Part shown: piece by piece, positions 8,679 to 16,626 of the stretch
How the letters are laid out: every line of letters starts with the position of its first letter
How positions within the stretch are numbered: the first letter of the stretch is position 1
Assembly: GCF_007680605.1 (NCBI RefSeq)
Contig: NZ_VEIO01000012.1
Location: 23,864-87,863 of the forward strand
Direction: 5' to 3'
Source: Paenibacillus xylanexedens
Lineage (GTDB): Bacteria; Bacillota; Bacilli; Paenibacillales; Paenibacillaceae
Length of the DNA stretch: 64,000 nucleotides
Translations under genes and position numbers: made by a program
The notes under the pieces: generated by a model
Told to the model about the DNA's origin: nothing
Databases searched by the model: none
Seen by the model: only the letters and a program-made list of their open reading frames with translations

Positions 8679-9115
8679 TGGAGGAATCCGGATTGGAACA
8701 GAATAAAAACACGGAAGAGCAGCTGGAGAATGAGCAGCATAACAAGCAACAGCTGCAGGAAACGGAACAGGAGTCTGTACAGGAACAGGAAAAGCCTAAG
8801 GCACCCGTCATTGTGCAAGTCGGCGGCAAAAATTATGAAATTGTACAGAACCACAAGCAGGGTTGGAACCCTGAAGTGTTCCGTGACCGGTACAGCGAAG
8901 TGCTGGAGCGTTACGACTATATTATTGGTGACTGGGGTTATAGCCAGCTTAGACTCAAAGGCTTTTATCGAGACAATCACCCCAAAGCAACGAAGGATTC
9001 AACTATCTCTTATCTTGTGGATTATATTAACGAGTACTGTAACTTTGGCTGTGCATACTTCGTGCTTCAGAAGTGCAAAGAGCAGCCACAAGCCAAAGCA
9101 AAAAGCGGTTCCTGA
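8675..9115 (+). CDS. yutD: YutD family protein
   Basis: 146 residues. The start codon (GTG 8675 or ATG 8678) overlaps the lipA stop, which suggests translational coupling; no separate strong ribosome-binding site is seen. The first 45 residues are Glu/Gln-rich and probably disordered; the conserved YutD core follows (VGGKNYEIVQNHKQGWNPEVFRDRY and YDYIIGDWGYSQLRLKGFY). It ends with a Cys-containing segment, NEYCNFGCAYFVLQKC. Function is unknown, although the lipA link is kept in Bacilli. The stop codon lies within the terminator stem. Confidence 0.88.
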   Translation: MMEESGLEQNKNTEEQLENEQHNKQQLQETEQESVQEQEKPKAPVIVQVGGKNYEIVQNHKQGWNPEVFRDRYSEVLERYDYIIGDWGYSQLRLKGFYRDNHPKATKDSTISYLVDYINEYCNFGCAYFVLQKCKEQPQAKAKSGS

Positions 9116-9132
9116 GAAGGACCGCTTTTTTG
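9100..9132 (+). terminator. Intrinsic terminator overlapping the yutD stop
   Basis: AAAAGCGGTtCC / GGACCGCTTTTTT with a short loop that contains the yutD stop codon. Confidence 0.9.
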
Positions 9133-9174
9133 GTGCGTGTACATAAGGTTTTTCTAGTCAGACATGTAGGTTGC

Positions 9175-9978
9175 CTAATCAAGAAAGGCAGTGCGAACCC
9201 GGTTCCAGAACGGATATGGGCGAAAACGCGCAAAACTGACCTTTTGCTCCGAGACCTGGCAACGAACGGAGATCAAATCCTCCACCATTACATTGACATG
9301 ATCAATGGTTAGCAACAGACGCTGATCTTTGCGTGAGAAAATGTCACAATGGTGATGCTTGGGCAAAATGACAGGTGAACCGAGCGTCCGGTAGACACGG
9401 TTGTTAATGGAAGCAATTTCGGCAATTTGAATTGCATCAATGGTTGGATGCACCATGGCTCCGCCGAGTGCTTTGTTATACGCCGTACTACCTGAAGGAG
9501 TGGAAACGCAGATCCCGTCCCCCCGGAACATCTCAAATGTAACATCATTGATGTCCACTTGCGCGACAACGGTACCATCTACCCCTTTTAACGTGAATTC
9601 ATTCAGGGCGATGTACGAGGCATTGCCGGACTTTTTACGAATTTCCAGTTCGAGCAGTGGATATTTCACAATACGAGGTTTCAGGAGATCAGAATCACCC
9701 TTACCGCTCATAAGCCGAACCAATTCCCTTAATTCTTCCTTCTTCCAATCGGCATAGAAGCCGAGATGGCCCGTATGAACCCCAACAAAAGCGATATCCG
9801 GAATGCGGTCGATGAAATTGTGAAAAGCTTGAAGCATCGTTCCATCGCCTCCGATGGAGATGACTATCTCTGGCGATTCTGCATCGAGCTTGAATCCTTC
9901 TTCCTTCGCCAGCGCATGAAACTGCTGACTGAGATCAATCGATAACTGGTCTCCGCGGTCTTGAACATAGTATCTCAA
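9175..9978 (-). CDS. nadK: NAD kinase
   Basis: 267 residues from TTG 9978, with AAGGAG eight bases upstream. It phosphorylates NAD+ to NADP+ in the cytosol. The diagnostic ISIGGDGTML motif is at residues 40-49, and the second block SGSTAYNKALGGAMVHP follows in the C-terminal domain. Length and start (MRYYVQDRGD) match the shorter of the two Bacillus-type NAD kinases. NADPH supply links it to zwf, although they are not in an operon. It converges on the lipA-yutD unit. Confidence 0.95.
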   Translation of the reverse strand: MRYYVQDRGDQLSIDLSQQFHALAKEEGFKLDAESPEIVISIGGDGTMLQAFHNFIDRIPDIAFVGVHTGHLGFYADWKKEELRELVRLMSGKGDSDLLKPRIVKYPLLELEIRKKSGNASYIALNEFTLKGVDGTVVAQVDINDVTFEMFRGDGICVSTPSGSTAYNKALGGAMVHPTIDAIQIAEIASINNRVYRTLGSPVILPKHHHCDIFSRKDQRLLLTIDHVNVMVEDLISVRCQVSEQKVSFARFRPYPFWNRVRTAFLD

Positions 9979-10080
9979 GATGAAAGCTCCTTTGTGGTCA
10001 TTATACTACCGATGATAATCAATTCCGCGCCAGAACACAACGTCCGATTCAACTTCTGGGCAAACTATTTGGACAAAGCA

Positions 10081-11322
10081 TTATTTTCCGCTATGTTTGG
10101 GCAACAGGAACGAACGAATCCAGGCAAGACATAAAAGGATAGCGAGCATACCGACGAACATCTTTATTCCTGTTATTCCAATGACATTCCATCCGGGTGT
10201 GTATTCGAGGGCAGAAGGGTTCAGCGTGTTCTCCAAAAATGCAGGTGAGGCCGATGTGTTCATGAATAGCGGCCATAACAAAATGACGAGTAGAGGGGCA
10301 ATTGCCGCATGAATTGCTCGAGCCAGTAAAAAAGGCCCGTATCGCATTGGCGTATTGCTTAACACGCTCATAATTTGCGCATGCACGGATAATCCGCCCC
10401 AGGAAAGTACAAATGCAGCGGCGGCAACTTTAAAGACAAGAGGAATGGAGGTGGATGCAGTTCCAGCTTCTTTGGCTCCAAGTGTCACCTCAAATAATCC
10501 GCCGACGAGACTATGGGACAGGGATGGTGGTAAACCGGCAAGTTGAAGTCCTTGTTCCGTTAGAGCATATAGTATGCCTAGCCAGCCGGTCTGAACCAAT
10601 AATTCCATAATGACGGAGAAGAATACAACGAGCCCGCCTACGATAATAATAAGCCGGAGGGAAGAGGAAATAGCATGCCGAAGCAATTCCCCGAAGGTCC
10701 GTCCATCGGCTTGTCTCGCTTCGTGCATCGCATAGATCGCACTCAGGAAACGGTTGCGATGCTCTCCGTGAGCGGAAGGAGATTCGGACGGTAGAATTGC
10801 AGTGGGACGACCATGAAAACGCATGAGCACACCTACAAGAATAGCCGCAGAGTAATGGGAGGCTACAAGAATTGGAGCGATGGAGGTATTGTGGAAAAAA
10901 CCGACAGACACAGCCCCAATCATAAAGATCGGATCAGATGAGGTGGTGAAAGCAACCAGACGCTCACCTTCCTCTCTTGTAACCAGTTTCTGTTCCCATA
11001 ATTGTGCGGTCAGTTTAGCTCCTGTAGGGTAACCGGAAGCACAGCTTACAGCAAAGACAAACCCGCCGCTTCCAGGAACGCGGAATATCGGCCGCATAAG
11101 TGGATTAAGCAATGTGCCCAGGAAATGCACAATACCAAAACCGAGTAGCAACTCGGATAATACCAGAAATGGAAACAGGGAAGGAAATAGAACATCCCAC
11201 CAGATCGATAGTCCCCTCACACTGGCATGCCAGGTTTCGGATGGATACAAAGCCATCAGAACACAAAAGAAAAGGAGAGCAAGGATAATCAGGGTTTGCA
11301 TGATGCGCTTTGGAACGTTCAT
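10081..11322 (-). CDS. ylbJ: Sporulation integral membrane protein YlbJ
   Basis: 413 residues from ATG 11322, chosen for AAAAGGAGAGAAATTC directly upstream; a 15-codon extension lacks a site. About ten hydrophobic helices are visible. The nucleoside-recognition/Gate-type hallmark GYPTGAKLTAQLWEQ is present, as are WWDVLFPSLFPFLVLSELLLGFG and the second-repeat block. YlbJ is made under sigma-E control in the mother cell and is needed for heat-resistant spores; related proteins have been proposed to move solutes across the forespore outer membrane. Nothing in the sequence gives the substrate. Confidence 0.93.
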   Translation of the reverse strand: MNVPKRIMQTLIILALLFFCVLMALYPSETWHASVRGLSIWWDVLFPSLFPFLVLSELLLGFGIVHFLGTLLNPLMRPIFRVPGSGGFVFAVSCASGYPTGAKLTAQLWEQKLVTREEGERLVAFTTSSDPIFMIGAVSVGFFHNTSIAPILVASHYSAAILVGVLMRFHGRPTAILPSESPSAHGEHRNRFLSAIYAMHEARQADGRTFGELLRHAISSSLRLIIIVGGLVVFFSVIMELLVQTGWLGILYALTEQGLQLAGLPPSLSHSLVGGLFEVTLGAKEAGTASTSIPLVFKVAAAAFVLSWGGLSVHAQIMSVLSNTPMRYGPFLLARAIHAAIAPLLVILLWPLFMNTSASPAFLENTLNPSALEYTPGWNVIGITGIKMFVGMLAILLCLAWIRSFLLPKHSGK

Positions 11323-11426
11323 GAATTTCTCTCCTTTTAGGGTTAAGATGCAGGAATCGCAGTCCATGACGGAGCTTTTGCCATAAATATATGAAAAAGA
11401 TCGGACAAACAGTACAAATAATAATG

Positions 11427-11440
11427 GGAAAGCGCTTGCA
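11427..11440 (+). promoter_or_regulatory. Candidate cre (CcpA) site
   Basis: GGAAAGCGCTTGCA matches the Bacillus cre consensus TGWAARCGYTWWCW at 12 of 14 positions. It lies between ylbJ and the 31-residue ORF, so either gene could be affected. The match is unproven. Confidence 0.35.
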
Positions 11441-11542
11441 TAAGTGGCTGTGTTTTTGAAAGATGTATGCTAAAATGGTAAAAACGCCTGAACGTCACCT
11501 AATTGTCATAAAGGTGGAATCAATAAGGATGGAGTGATGATC

Positions 11543-11638
11543 ATGAGTCTTGTCGCCGGAGTCCTGGTCTGTGCATTTGTGTATGTGATACGTGCCTCGC
11601 TGGTTCGTACTGAAGAGGAAGATTGGCGAAGTTATTAA
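11543..11638 (+). CDS. 31-residue single-pass membrane microprotein
   Basis: ATG 11543 is preceded by AAGGATGGAG, and the frame closes at 11638, 13 bases before a strong terminator, so it forms its own short unit. The peptide starts MSLVAGVLVCAFVYVIRASL, a single membrane helix, and ends in an acidic/aromatic tail (RTEEEDWRSY). No family is recognised; gene-like features are the ribosome-binding site, dedicated terminator and membrane-helix composition. It could be a small membrane regulator or a toxin-like peptide. Confidence 0.6.
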   Translation: MSLVAGVLVCAFVYVIRASLVRTEEEDWRSY

Positions 11639-11650
11639 TGAAATATGTGA

Positions 11651-11682
11651 TGCGCCAGCCTTGAAGGTTGGCGCTTTTTTTG
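11651..11682 (+). terminator. Intrinsic terminator after the microprotein
   Basis: GCGCCAgCCTT / AAGGtTGGCGC followed by seven T residues. Confidence 0.93.
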
Positions 11683-11877
11683 TCATTTTGGCCCGAAACT
11701 CCTTGGTACGTAAGGCTCTGGTCAAATCTGATCTTTCATGTGATATAGGACTTTTTGGTTTTTTTTGATAGAATGAAGATGCTGGCTTTTAGGGCCAGCT
11801 TGTTGATCTGTTGTTTATCATGTTCCTGTAGCATGTGTTATATTACAAAATTCGACATATCGAAGGGGGGCAGAAGT

Positions 11878-12255
11878 ATGAATTCCAGTTTAAGTATTTA
11901 TGACAATCTTGGCGGTGAACAAGGTGTTCGGTCGCTGGTGGAGGCTTTTTATCCAATCGTATTGCAGAATGAGCAGCTAGCACCTCTCTTCCCGGAAGAT
12001 ATCACTCCGGTAATGGACAAGCAATACATGTTCCTGTCTCAATTTTTTGGTGGTCCTGCATTGTTCTCTGAGGCCTACGGGCATCCGATGATGCGTGCTC
12101 GTCATATGCACTTTGAGGTGACGGTAGAGCGAGCAGAGGCATGGCTTGCATGTATGAATCAAGCGTTAACACAAATTGGCGTGGAAGAGCCGTTGCATTC
12201 GTTTATTTTGCAACGTTTATCTGGGCCAGCCCACCATTTTGTGAATACGCCGTAA
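11878..12255 (+). CDS. Group II truncated haemoglobin (YjbI-like)
   Basis: 125 residues from ATG 11878 with AAGGGGGG upstream; the longer in-frame extension lacks a site. Binds haem and O2/NO in the cytosol. The fold signature is visible: IYDNLGGEQGVRSLVEAFYP at the start, FFGGPALFSEAYGHPMMRARH in the middle, with H76 in RARHMHF as the proximal haem ligand, and W near residue 88 typical of group II. In B. subtilis yjbI sits near pepF and yjbH; here pepF follows within 1.4 kb. Confidence 0.93.
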   Translation: MNSSLSIYDNLGGEQGVRSLVEAFYPIVLQNEQLAPLFPEDITPVMDKQYMFLSQFFGGPALFSEAYGHPMMRARHMHFEVTVERAEAWLACMNQALTQIGVEEPLHSFILQRLSGPAHHFVNTP

Positions 12256-12288
12256 TTCCGGATTTACGACAAGCCTTACGGGAGAGGG

Positions 12289-13029
12289 ATGGAACAAGTG
12301 GAATTAGAGCCGCTGTATAAGGTGAAGGTGACATGTCATTATTGCGAGAATGAATTTGAAACATCACGAGTTAGACCTAGCTTGAAACGGCCTTACCGGA
12401 CAGATTCGGATTTTTGTGCTTATTACAAGCAGGAAAATCCAGATTTTTATGTTGTCCGAATCTGTCCTTCGTGTGGATTCGCCTCTACCGAAAATTCTTC
12501 AGGTAATCTGAACGAGATGCAGCGCAAGGCGTTCATTGAGCAGATCGGAAACCGCTGGGTTAAGCGAGATTATAGTGGAGCAAGAAATCTGGAGCAGGCA
12601 CTTGCTACGTACAAATTGGGTCTGCTATGTGCTCAGGTTATTCAGGAAAAGGATCGTGTCGTTGCTGGCCTGCTACATCATATTGCCTGGTTGTATCGGT
12701 ATATGGAAGATCATGCACAGGAGCATCGTTTTCTCGAATTCAGCCTGGAAGCTTATATCAAGGTGTTTGAACGGGAAGGAACAGGCGGTAATGAGGCCAA
12801 GTTGCTGTATCTGCTTGGGGAACTGAATCGCAGAGTAGGAAGGTTCCATGAAGCGGTTCAATGGTTCGGCAGAGTCATTCATGACAAGCGCATTACAGAT
12901 GCAGCGATGATTCGTGCGTCCAGAGAACAATGGGCGTTGTTGCGTGAACAGATGATATCAGGAAAAATGGAGCTGCCTCAAGAGATGCTGGAAGCAGACA
13001 AAGAGGCTGCGAAGCGCAGCCCCCTCTAA
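12289..13029 (+). CDS. DUF2225 family protein
   Basis: 246 residues. The N-terminus has two Cys pairs, C16/C19 (CHYC) and C59/C62 (CPSC), that probably bind zinc. A helical region follows (about 85-225) with TPR-like spacing (EQALATYKLGLLCA, LYLLGELNRRVGRFHEAVQWFGRVI). DUF2225 proteins are common in Firmicutes and have no settled function. The gene begins 33 bases after the haemoglobin gene in the same direction, so the two may share a transcript. ATG 12289 follows GGGAGAGGG. Confidence 0.9.
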   Translation: MEQVELEPLYKVKVTCHYCENEFETSRVRPSLKRPYRTDSDFCAYYKQENPDFYVVRICPSCGFASTENSSGNLNEMQRKAFIEQIGNRWVKRDYSGARNLEQALATYKLGLLCAQVIQEKDRVVAGLLHHIAWLYRYMEDHAQEHRFLEFSLEAYIKVFEREGTGGNEAKLLYLLGELNRRVGRFHEAVQWFGRVIHDKRITDAAMIRASREQWALLREQMISGKMELPQEMLEADKEAAKRSPL

Positions 13030-13046
13030 GTTGATTGCAGGCGTAT

Positions 13047-13277
13047 TTACCGAATAGGACGACTGGACAACAGGTAATCGTTATCGGTATCAATGACGGT
13101 CATGCTGCTATTGCAGCAGGGAAAGACAAGCAATTTCTTTTTTCCTTCACGGATACGGATGAGTTCCTTGGGTTTGAGGGGAAGTAACACATTGTTTGCA
13201 CCGCAAAAAGGGCATTGCTGTACATAGATATCCCCCATAATGACATCATAGGGCCAACTGTTCTCAAAAGGAATCAT
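13047..13277 (-). CDS. Small zinc-knuckle-like hypothetical protein
   Basis: 76 residues. It has CPFCG (about 22-26) and a later PCC (53-55), suggesting a metal-binding knuckle around a KPKELIRIREGKKKLLVFP strand segment. The start codon overlaps the stop of the upstream YycC-type gene in an ATGA arrangement, so it is translationally coupled. Not recognised beyond being a Paenibacillus-type conserved hypothetical. It converges on the DUF2225 gene. Confidence 0.75.
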   Translation of the reverse strand: MIPFENSWPYDVIMGDIYVQQCPFCGANNVLLPLKPKELIRIREGKKKLLVFPCCNSSMTVIDTDNDYLLSSRPIR

Positions 13278-13444
13278 TCGGATTTATCTTCCTGATCTGA
13301 AGGTTTAGCGGCCTCTTCCTTGGCCAGTTCTGCAATCTTCTGCATGAGAATATGTTGAGGCATATGCATTAAATGTTCCAGAGGCACGCCCAGAGATGCT
13401 GCTAATTTGACGGCTGTTTCAGCCGATACTTGTAAAGGTTTCAT
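13274..13444 (-). CDS. YycC-like small protein
   Basis: 56 residues from ATG 13444 with a perfect AGGAGG. It reads MKPLQVSAETAVKLAASLGV, then PLEHLMHMPQHILMQKIAEL, which I recognise as the YycC pattern of short Bacillales proteins of unknown function, and ends in a charged tail. It overlaps the next gene by four bases (ATGA). Confidence 0.75.
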   Translation of the reverse strand: MKPLQVSAETAVKLAASLGVPLEHLMHMPQHILMQKIAELAKEEAAKPSDQEDKSE

Positions 13445-13563
13445 ACACTTACCTCCTGAAAAAGTTGCTCATTATTTCTCTAGTATAGAGATACGTTGCG
13501 TATAAAACCAGTTTTTAATTTAATTTTATTCACCCGAATCTATAGAAAGAGGTGCCTTATTAG

Positions 13564-15363
13564 ATGAAAATGCCATTACATCCTGTATGGGATCTGGAGT
13601 CCATCTTTAGTGGAGGTTCTTCTTCCGAAGCATTCGCCGCATATCTGAATGAACTGGAAGCGGATGTGCGAAAGTTGCAAGAAACATTGAATCAAACGGC
13701 GGCTCCAGCAACATTGAAAAACACAGAGGTTCTTAACCCTATTCTTGAACTGTTGCAAAGTTGTTATGTTCGAATCTCTGAAGGATCTGCGTTTGTATCC
13801 TGTCTGTCTGCTCAAAATCAGCAAGATAAAAAAGCGGCTCAGCTTCAAGGGACTGTCAGTTCCATTGCAGCGATGCTGAACAGCAGTAAATCCAAATTCG
13901 ACAATACGCTTAGCCAGATGCCAGAGGATGTATGGACGGAGTGGCTTGAACGCCCGGAAATCCAACCATTGTCCTTTGTATTAAACGAGAGTCGGGCACA
14001 AGCAAAAGAAAAATTGTCACCGGAGCTAGAGGGGCTTGCTCTGGATCTGGCTGTGGATGGTTATCATGGTTGGGGCAAATTTTATAATACAATTGTAAGT
14101 AAAGTAAATATTCCGTTCGAACAGGATGGAGAGACGATTATGCTGTCGGCAGGGCAGGCTGCTAACAAGCTTAGTGACAGTGACCGTGCAGTGCGTGAGC
14201 AGGTATTTGCCTCATGGGAGCAGGCTTGGACAGATGTGGAGGATTTCTGCGCTGACACGTTGAATCATCTCGCGGGTTTTCGTCTGAAATTGTATGAGAA
14301 GCGTGGCTGGCAAGATATCTTGAGGGAACCTCTTTCCATCAACCGGATGTCACGCCAAACGCTGGATACGATGTGGGAGGTCATCAACGGAGCCAAACCG
14401 GTACTTGTACAGTATCTGGAGCGAAAAACCCAATTGCTGGGTGTCGATAAGCTGAGCTGGAGTGATGTAGAAGCACCGGTAGGCAAGTCTGTTGGAAAAG
14501 TGACGTATGACGGGGCAGCTCAGACAATCGTGGAGCAATTTGCCAAGTTCAGTCCCAAACTGTCCAGCTTTGCAGAGATGGCTTTTGAGAAACGATGGAT
14601 TGAAGCCGAAGATCGTCCGGGCAAACGTCCAGGGGGATTCTGTACCTCACTGCCACTAAGCAAAGCGACTCGCATCTTTATGACCTTCTCTGGAACGGCG
14701 TCGAATGTATCCACACTCGCGCATGAACTTGGTCATGGATACCACCAGCATATCATGGAAGAGCTGCCGGCATTGAATCAGCGTTACGCGATGAACGTAG
14801 CTGAAACGGCTTCTACATTCGCAGAGATGATCGTTGCCGATGCATTGGTGCAAACTGCAAGTGATGAGCAGGAGAAGCTGGCGTTGCTTGAAGATAAAAT
14901 TCAGCGTAGTGTTGCGTTCTTTATGAACATTCATGCCCGTTTCCTGTTTGAGAATCGTTTTTATGAGCAACGTAAGAAGGGCCTGGTAAGTGCCGACGAG
15001 TTGAGCAGATTAATGGTAGAGGCTCAAGAAGAGGCTTACTGCGGCGTTCTTGCATCAAATCATCCTCATTTCTGGGCTTCGAAGCTGCATTTCTATCTGA
15101 CAGGCGTACCTTTCTATAATTTCCCATATACCTTCGGGTACATGTTTAGTGCGGGAATCTATGCTCGGGCACAACAGGAAGGTACGGCTTTTGCGGGGAA
15201 ATATGATGATTTGCTGCGTGATACCGGACGAATGACTGTGGAGGAACTGGCTCTGAAACATCTGGGTACAGATCTGACACAACCGGACTTCTGGCAAAAT
15301 GCTGCGAATTTAGTTATTGCCGATATTGAGCAATTTTTAGAGATGACGTCAAATATAAAATAA
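13564..15363 (+). CDS. pepF: Oligoendopeptidase F (M3 family)
   Basis: 599 residues, normal for the family. Cytosolic zinc endopeptidase that cuts oligopeptides. The catalytic motif HELGHGYHQH has zinc ligands H387 and H391 and catalytic E388; the third ligand is expected in the NVAETASTFAEM block about 25 residues later. KRPGGFCTSLP and the C-terminal YTFGYMFSAG substrate-binding block are also typical. The start follows GAAAGAGG. Probably monocistronic, ending in a terminator. Confidence 0.95.
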   Translation: MKMPLHPVWDLESIFSGGSSSEAFAAYLNELEADVRKLQETLNQTAAPATLKNTEVLNPILELLQSCYVRISEGSAFVSCLSAQNQQDKKAAQLQGTVSSIAAMLNSSKSKFDNTLSQMPEDVWTEWLERPEIQPLSFVLNESRAQAKEKLSPELEGLALDLAVDGYHGWGKFYNTIVSKVNIPFEQDGETIMLSAGQAANKLSDSDRAVREQVFASWEQAWTDVEDFCADTLNHLAGFRLKLYEKRGWQDILREPLSINRMSRQTLDTMWEVINGAKPVLVQYLERKTQLLGVDKLSWSDVEAPVGKSVGKVTYDGAAQTIVEQFAKFSPKLSSFAEMAFEKRWIEAEDRPGKRPGGFCTSLPLSKATRIFMTFSGTASNVSTLAHELGHGYHQHIMEELPALNQRYAMNVAETASTFAEMIVADALVQTASDEQEKLALLEDKIQRSVAFFMNIHARFLFENRFYEQRKKGLVSADELSRLMVEAQEEAYCGVLASNHPHFWASKLHFYLTGVPFYNFPYTFGYMFSAGIYARAQQEGTAFAGKYDDLLRDTGRMTVEELALKHLGTDLTQPDFWQNAANLVIADIEQFLEMTSNIK

Positions 15364-15390
15364 TAGAGAAGCAAACTCATTTCAATAAAA

Positions 15391-15440
15391 AGAGAGCCAT
15401 AATGGATCGTCTGACAGACATCTATCATGGCTTCTTTTAT
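15391..15440 (+). terminator. Terminator after pepF
   Basis: GAGCCAT pairs with ATGGCTTC around an inner GAT/ATC stem; CTTTTATTTG follows. Confidence 0.7.
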
Positions 15441-15513
15441 TTGTAATTTCTTTTTTAAGTTGAATGTATTTTTTGTCGTAAATAAATGAAAAAACTCGTT
15501 TTAAGGAGGGGGA

Positions 15514-15606
15514 ATGGCAATTAATTGCGCAAATTATAGGGATAATTACCCAAATTTGTTTATATTTGTTGAGGAAGCGTATATGATGTCATATAATGAG
15601 TCGTAA
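15514..15606 (+). CDS. Possible 30-residue ORF
   Basis: ATG 15514 follows AAGGAGGGGG with a rather short 4-base spacing. The peptide begins MAINCANYRDNYPNLF and ends SYNES. No family is recognised. It lies 45 bases before the next gene, so it could be a leader peptide or chance. Confidence 0.3.
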   Translation: MAINCANYRDNYPNLFIFVEEAYMMSYNES

Positions 15607-15651
15607 GTCCTTGTATTATAGGACTAAAAGCACAATAGGAGGAGTGTTAAC

Positions 15652-16062
15652 GTGAAAACGGAGCAACTTTCATTAGCAAGACAGTTAGATTTGGTGTTTA
15701 AAGAGCTTGATCAGGAGCTGTCAGGATTAGATTCAGGGGTAGTTTTTGTGCAAATACGAAATAACGTTATTGGGAAATTTGGAATTCGACATAATCCGAT
15801 AACGGGTAAAGATGGACGGATGGAGATAGAGGGTGAGGGACTTAATCAAGGGCAACGTACTGCCTTTCGCGCTATGGCATTGGAGACACTGAAATTCAAG
15901 CGGAATTGGACACATGGTGAAATTAGCTATGATTTTACTGTCAGACAAGGCATGATTATGATCGATGCGACGATGGAATCCAATTACAACATGGCGAACT
16001 TGATGATTCGCTACCCTAGAACGAATACATATCTGGATTCGGGTACGGGATCTGGCTCATAA
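15652..16062 (+). CDS. Conserved hypothetical protein
   Basis: 136 residues from GTG 15652, with AGGAGGAG upstream... the start MKTEQLSLARQLDLVFKELDQELSGLDSG is a charged helix, followed by beta-rich sequence (VVFVQIRNNVIGKFGIRHNP, GEISYDFTVRQGMIMIDATMESNYNM) and a short Gly/Ser tail. No catalytic motif, membrane helix or signal peptide is visible, and I do not recognise the family. It stands alone between pepF and the SASP gene. Confidence 0.75.
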   Translation: MKTEQLSLARQLDLVFKELDQELSGLDSGVVFVQIRNNVIGKFGIRHNPITGKDGRMEIEGEGLNQGQRTAFRAMALETLKFKRNWTHGEISYDFTVRQGMIMIDATMESNYNMANLMIRYPRTNTYLDSGTGSGS

Positions 16063-16188
16063 TGTTGCAAACCGAGAGAATGATATCGTTAAGTTTGTTA
16101 CACATGTTCAGTACAAATAGAAATAAAGCGGCACTTCCGAAGAAGGCCGCCATTCATTTTCAGCAACACTCAAGCAATAATTACGAGC

Positions 16189-16422
16189 TTACGAACGACC
16201 CGATAATTGCTGCTCAGCGATTTGTACCAGACGTTTTGTGATATATCCTCCCAGAGATCCAGTCTCACGGGAAGTATAGTTACCGTAGTAACCATCTTGA
16301 GGAATTGTTACACCCAGCTCTTGCGCAGCTTCGATTTTCAATTGTTGCAATGCTGCGTTCGCTTGAGGCACAACCAGATTGTTAGAGCGGCTTCCGCCAC
16401 CTTGGTTTTGACTTCCGTACAT
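16189..16422 (-). CDS. Alpha/beta-type small acid-soluble spore protein
   Basis: 77 residues from ATG 16422 (AAGGAGGTGAG upstream). It contains both SASP signatures: NNLVVPQANAALQQLKIEAAQ near the N-terminus, where the germination protease cut site lies in the following ELGV region, and the DNA-binding block GYYGNYTSRETGSLGGYITKRLV. SASPs coat and protect spore DNA and are degraded on germination. Nearly identical in the core to the gene at 19882-20097. The promoter at 16453-16482 has forespore sigma-G character. Confidence 0.97.
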   Translation of the reverse strand: MYGSQNQGGGSRSNNLVVPQANAALQQLKIEAAQELGVTIPQDGYYGNYTSRETGSLGGYITKRLVQIAEQQLSGRS

Positions 16423-16452
16423 ATGTCTCACCTCCTTGTGGGTTAGTGATGT

Positions 16453-16482
16453 TAGTATGGATCGAGAATGAGGAAATATACA
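16453..16482 (-). promoter_or_regulatory. Candidate sigma-G promoter for the SASP gene
   Basis: On the minus strand TGTATA, 17-base spacer, CATACTA, which fits the sigma-G pattern (GYATR / CATnnTA). The second SASP gene has the same arrangement. Confidence 0.6.
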
Positions 16483-16532
16483 TGATATGGCGTAAGGGAA
16501 TATATGGATAATCAAACGAAGGCATGTCAACT

Positions 16533-16562
16533 CAAAAAGCCGATCCAGTGCGGATCGGCTTG
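16533..16562 (-). terminator. Intrinsic terminator after galM
   Basis: Perfect 9-bp stem AGCCGATCC / GGATCGGCT; on the minus strand it is followed by TTTTTGAG. Confidence 0.88.
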
Positions 16563-16626
16563 TTTTGAATCATTGCGAGAATAGCAAAAGTCGAGGTAGT
16601 TCATCTATTGTAAAAAGAAGTATTGC

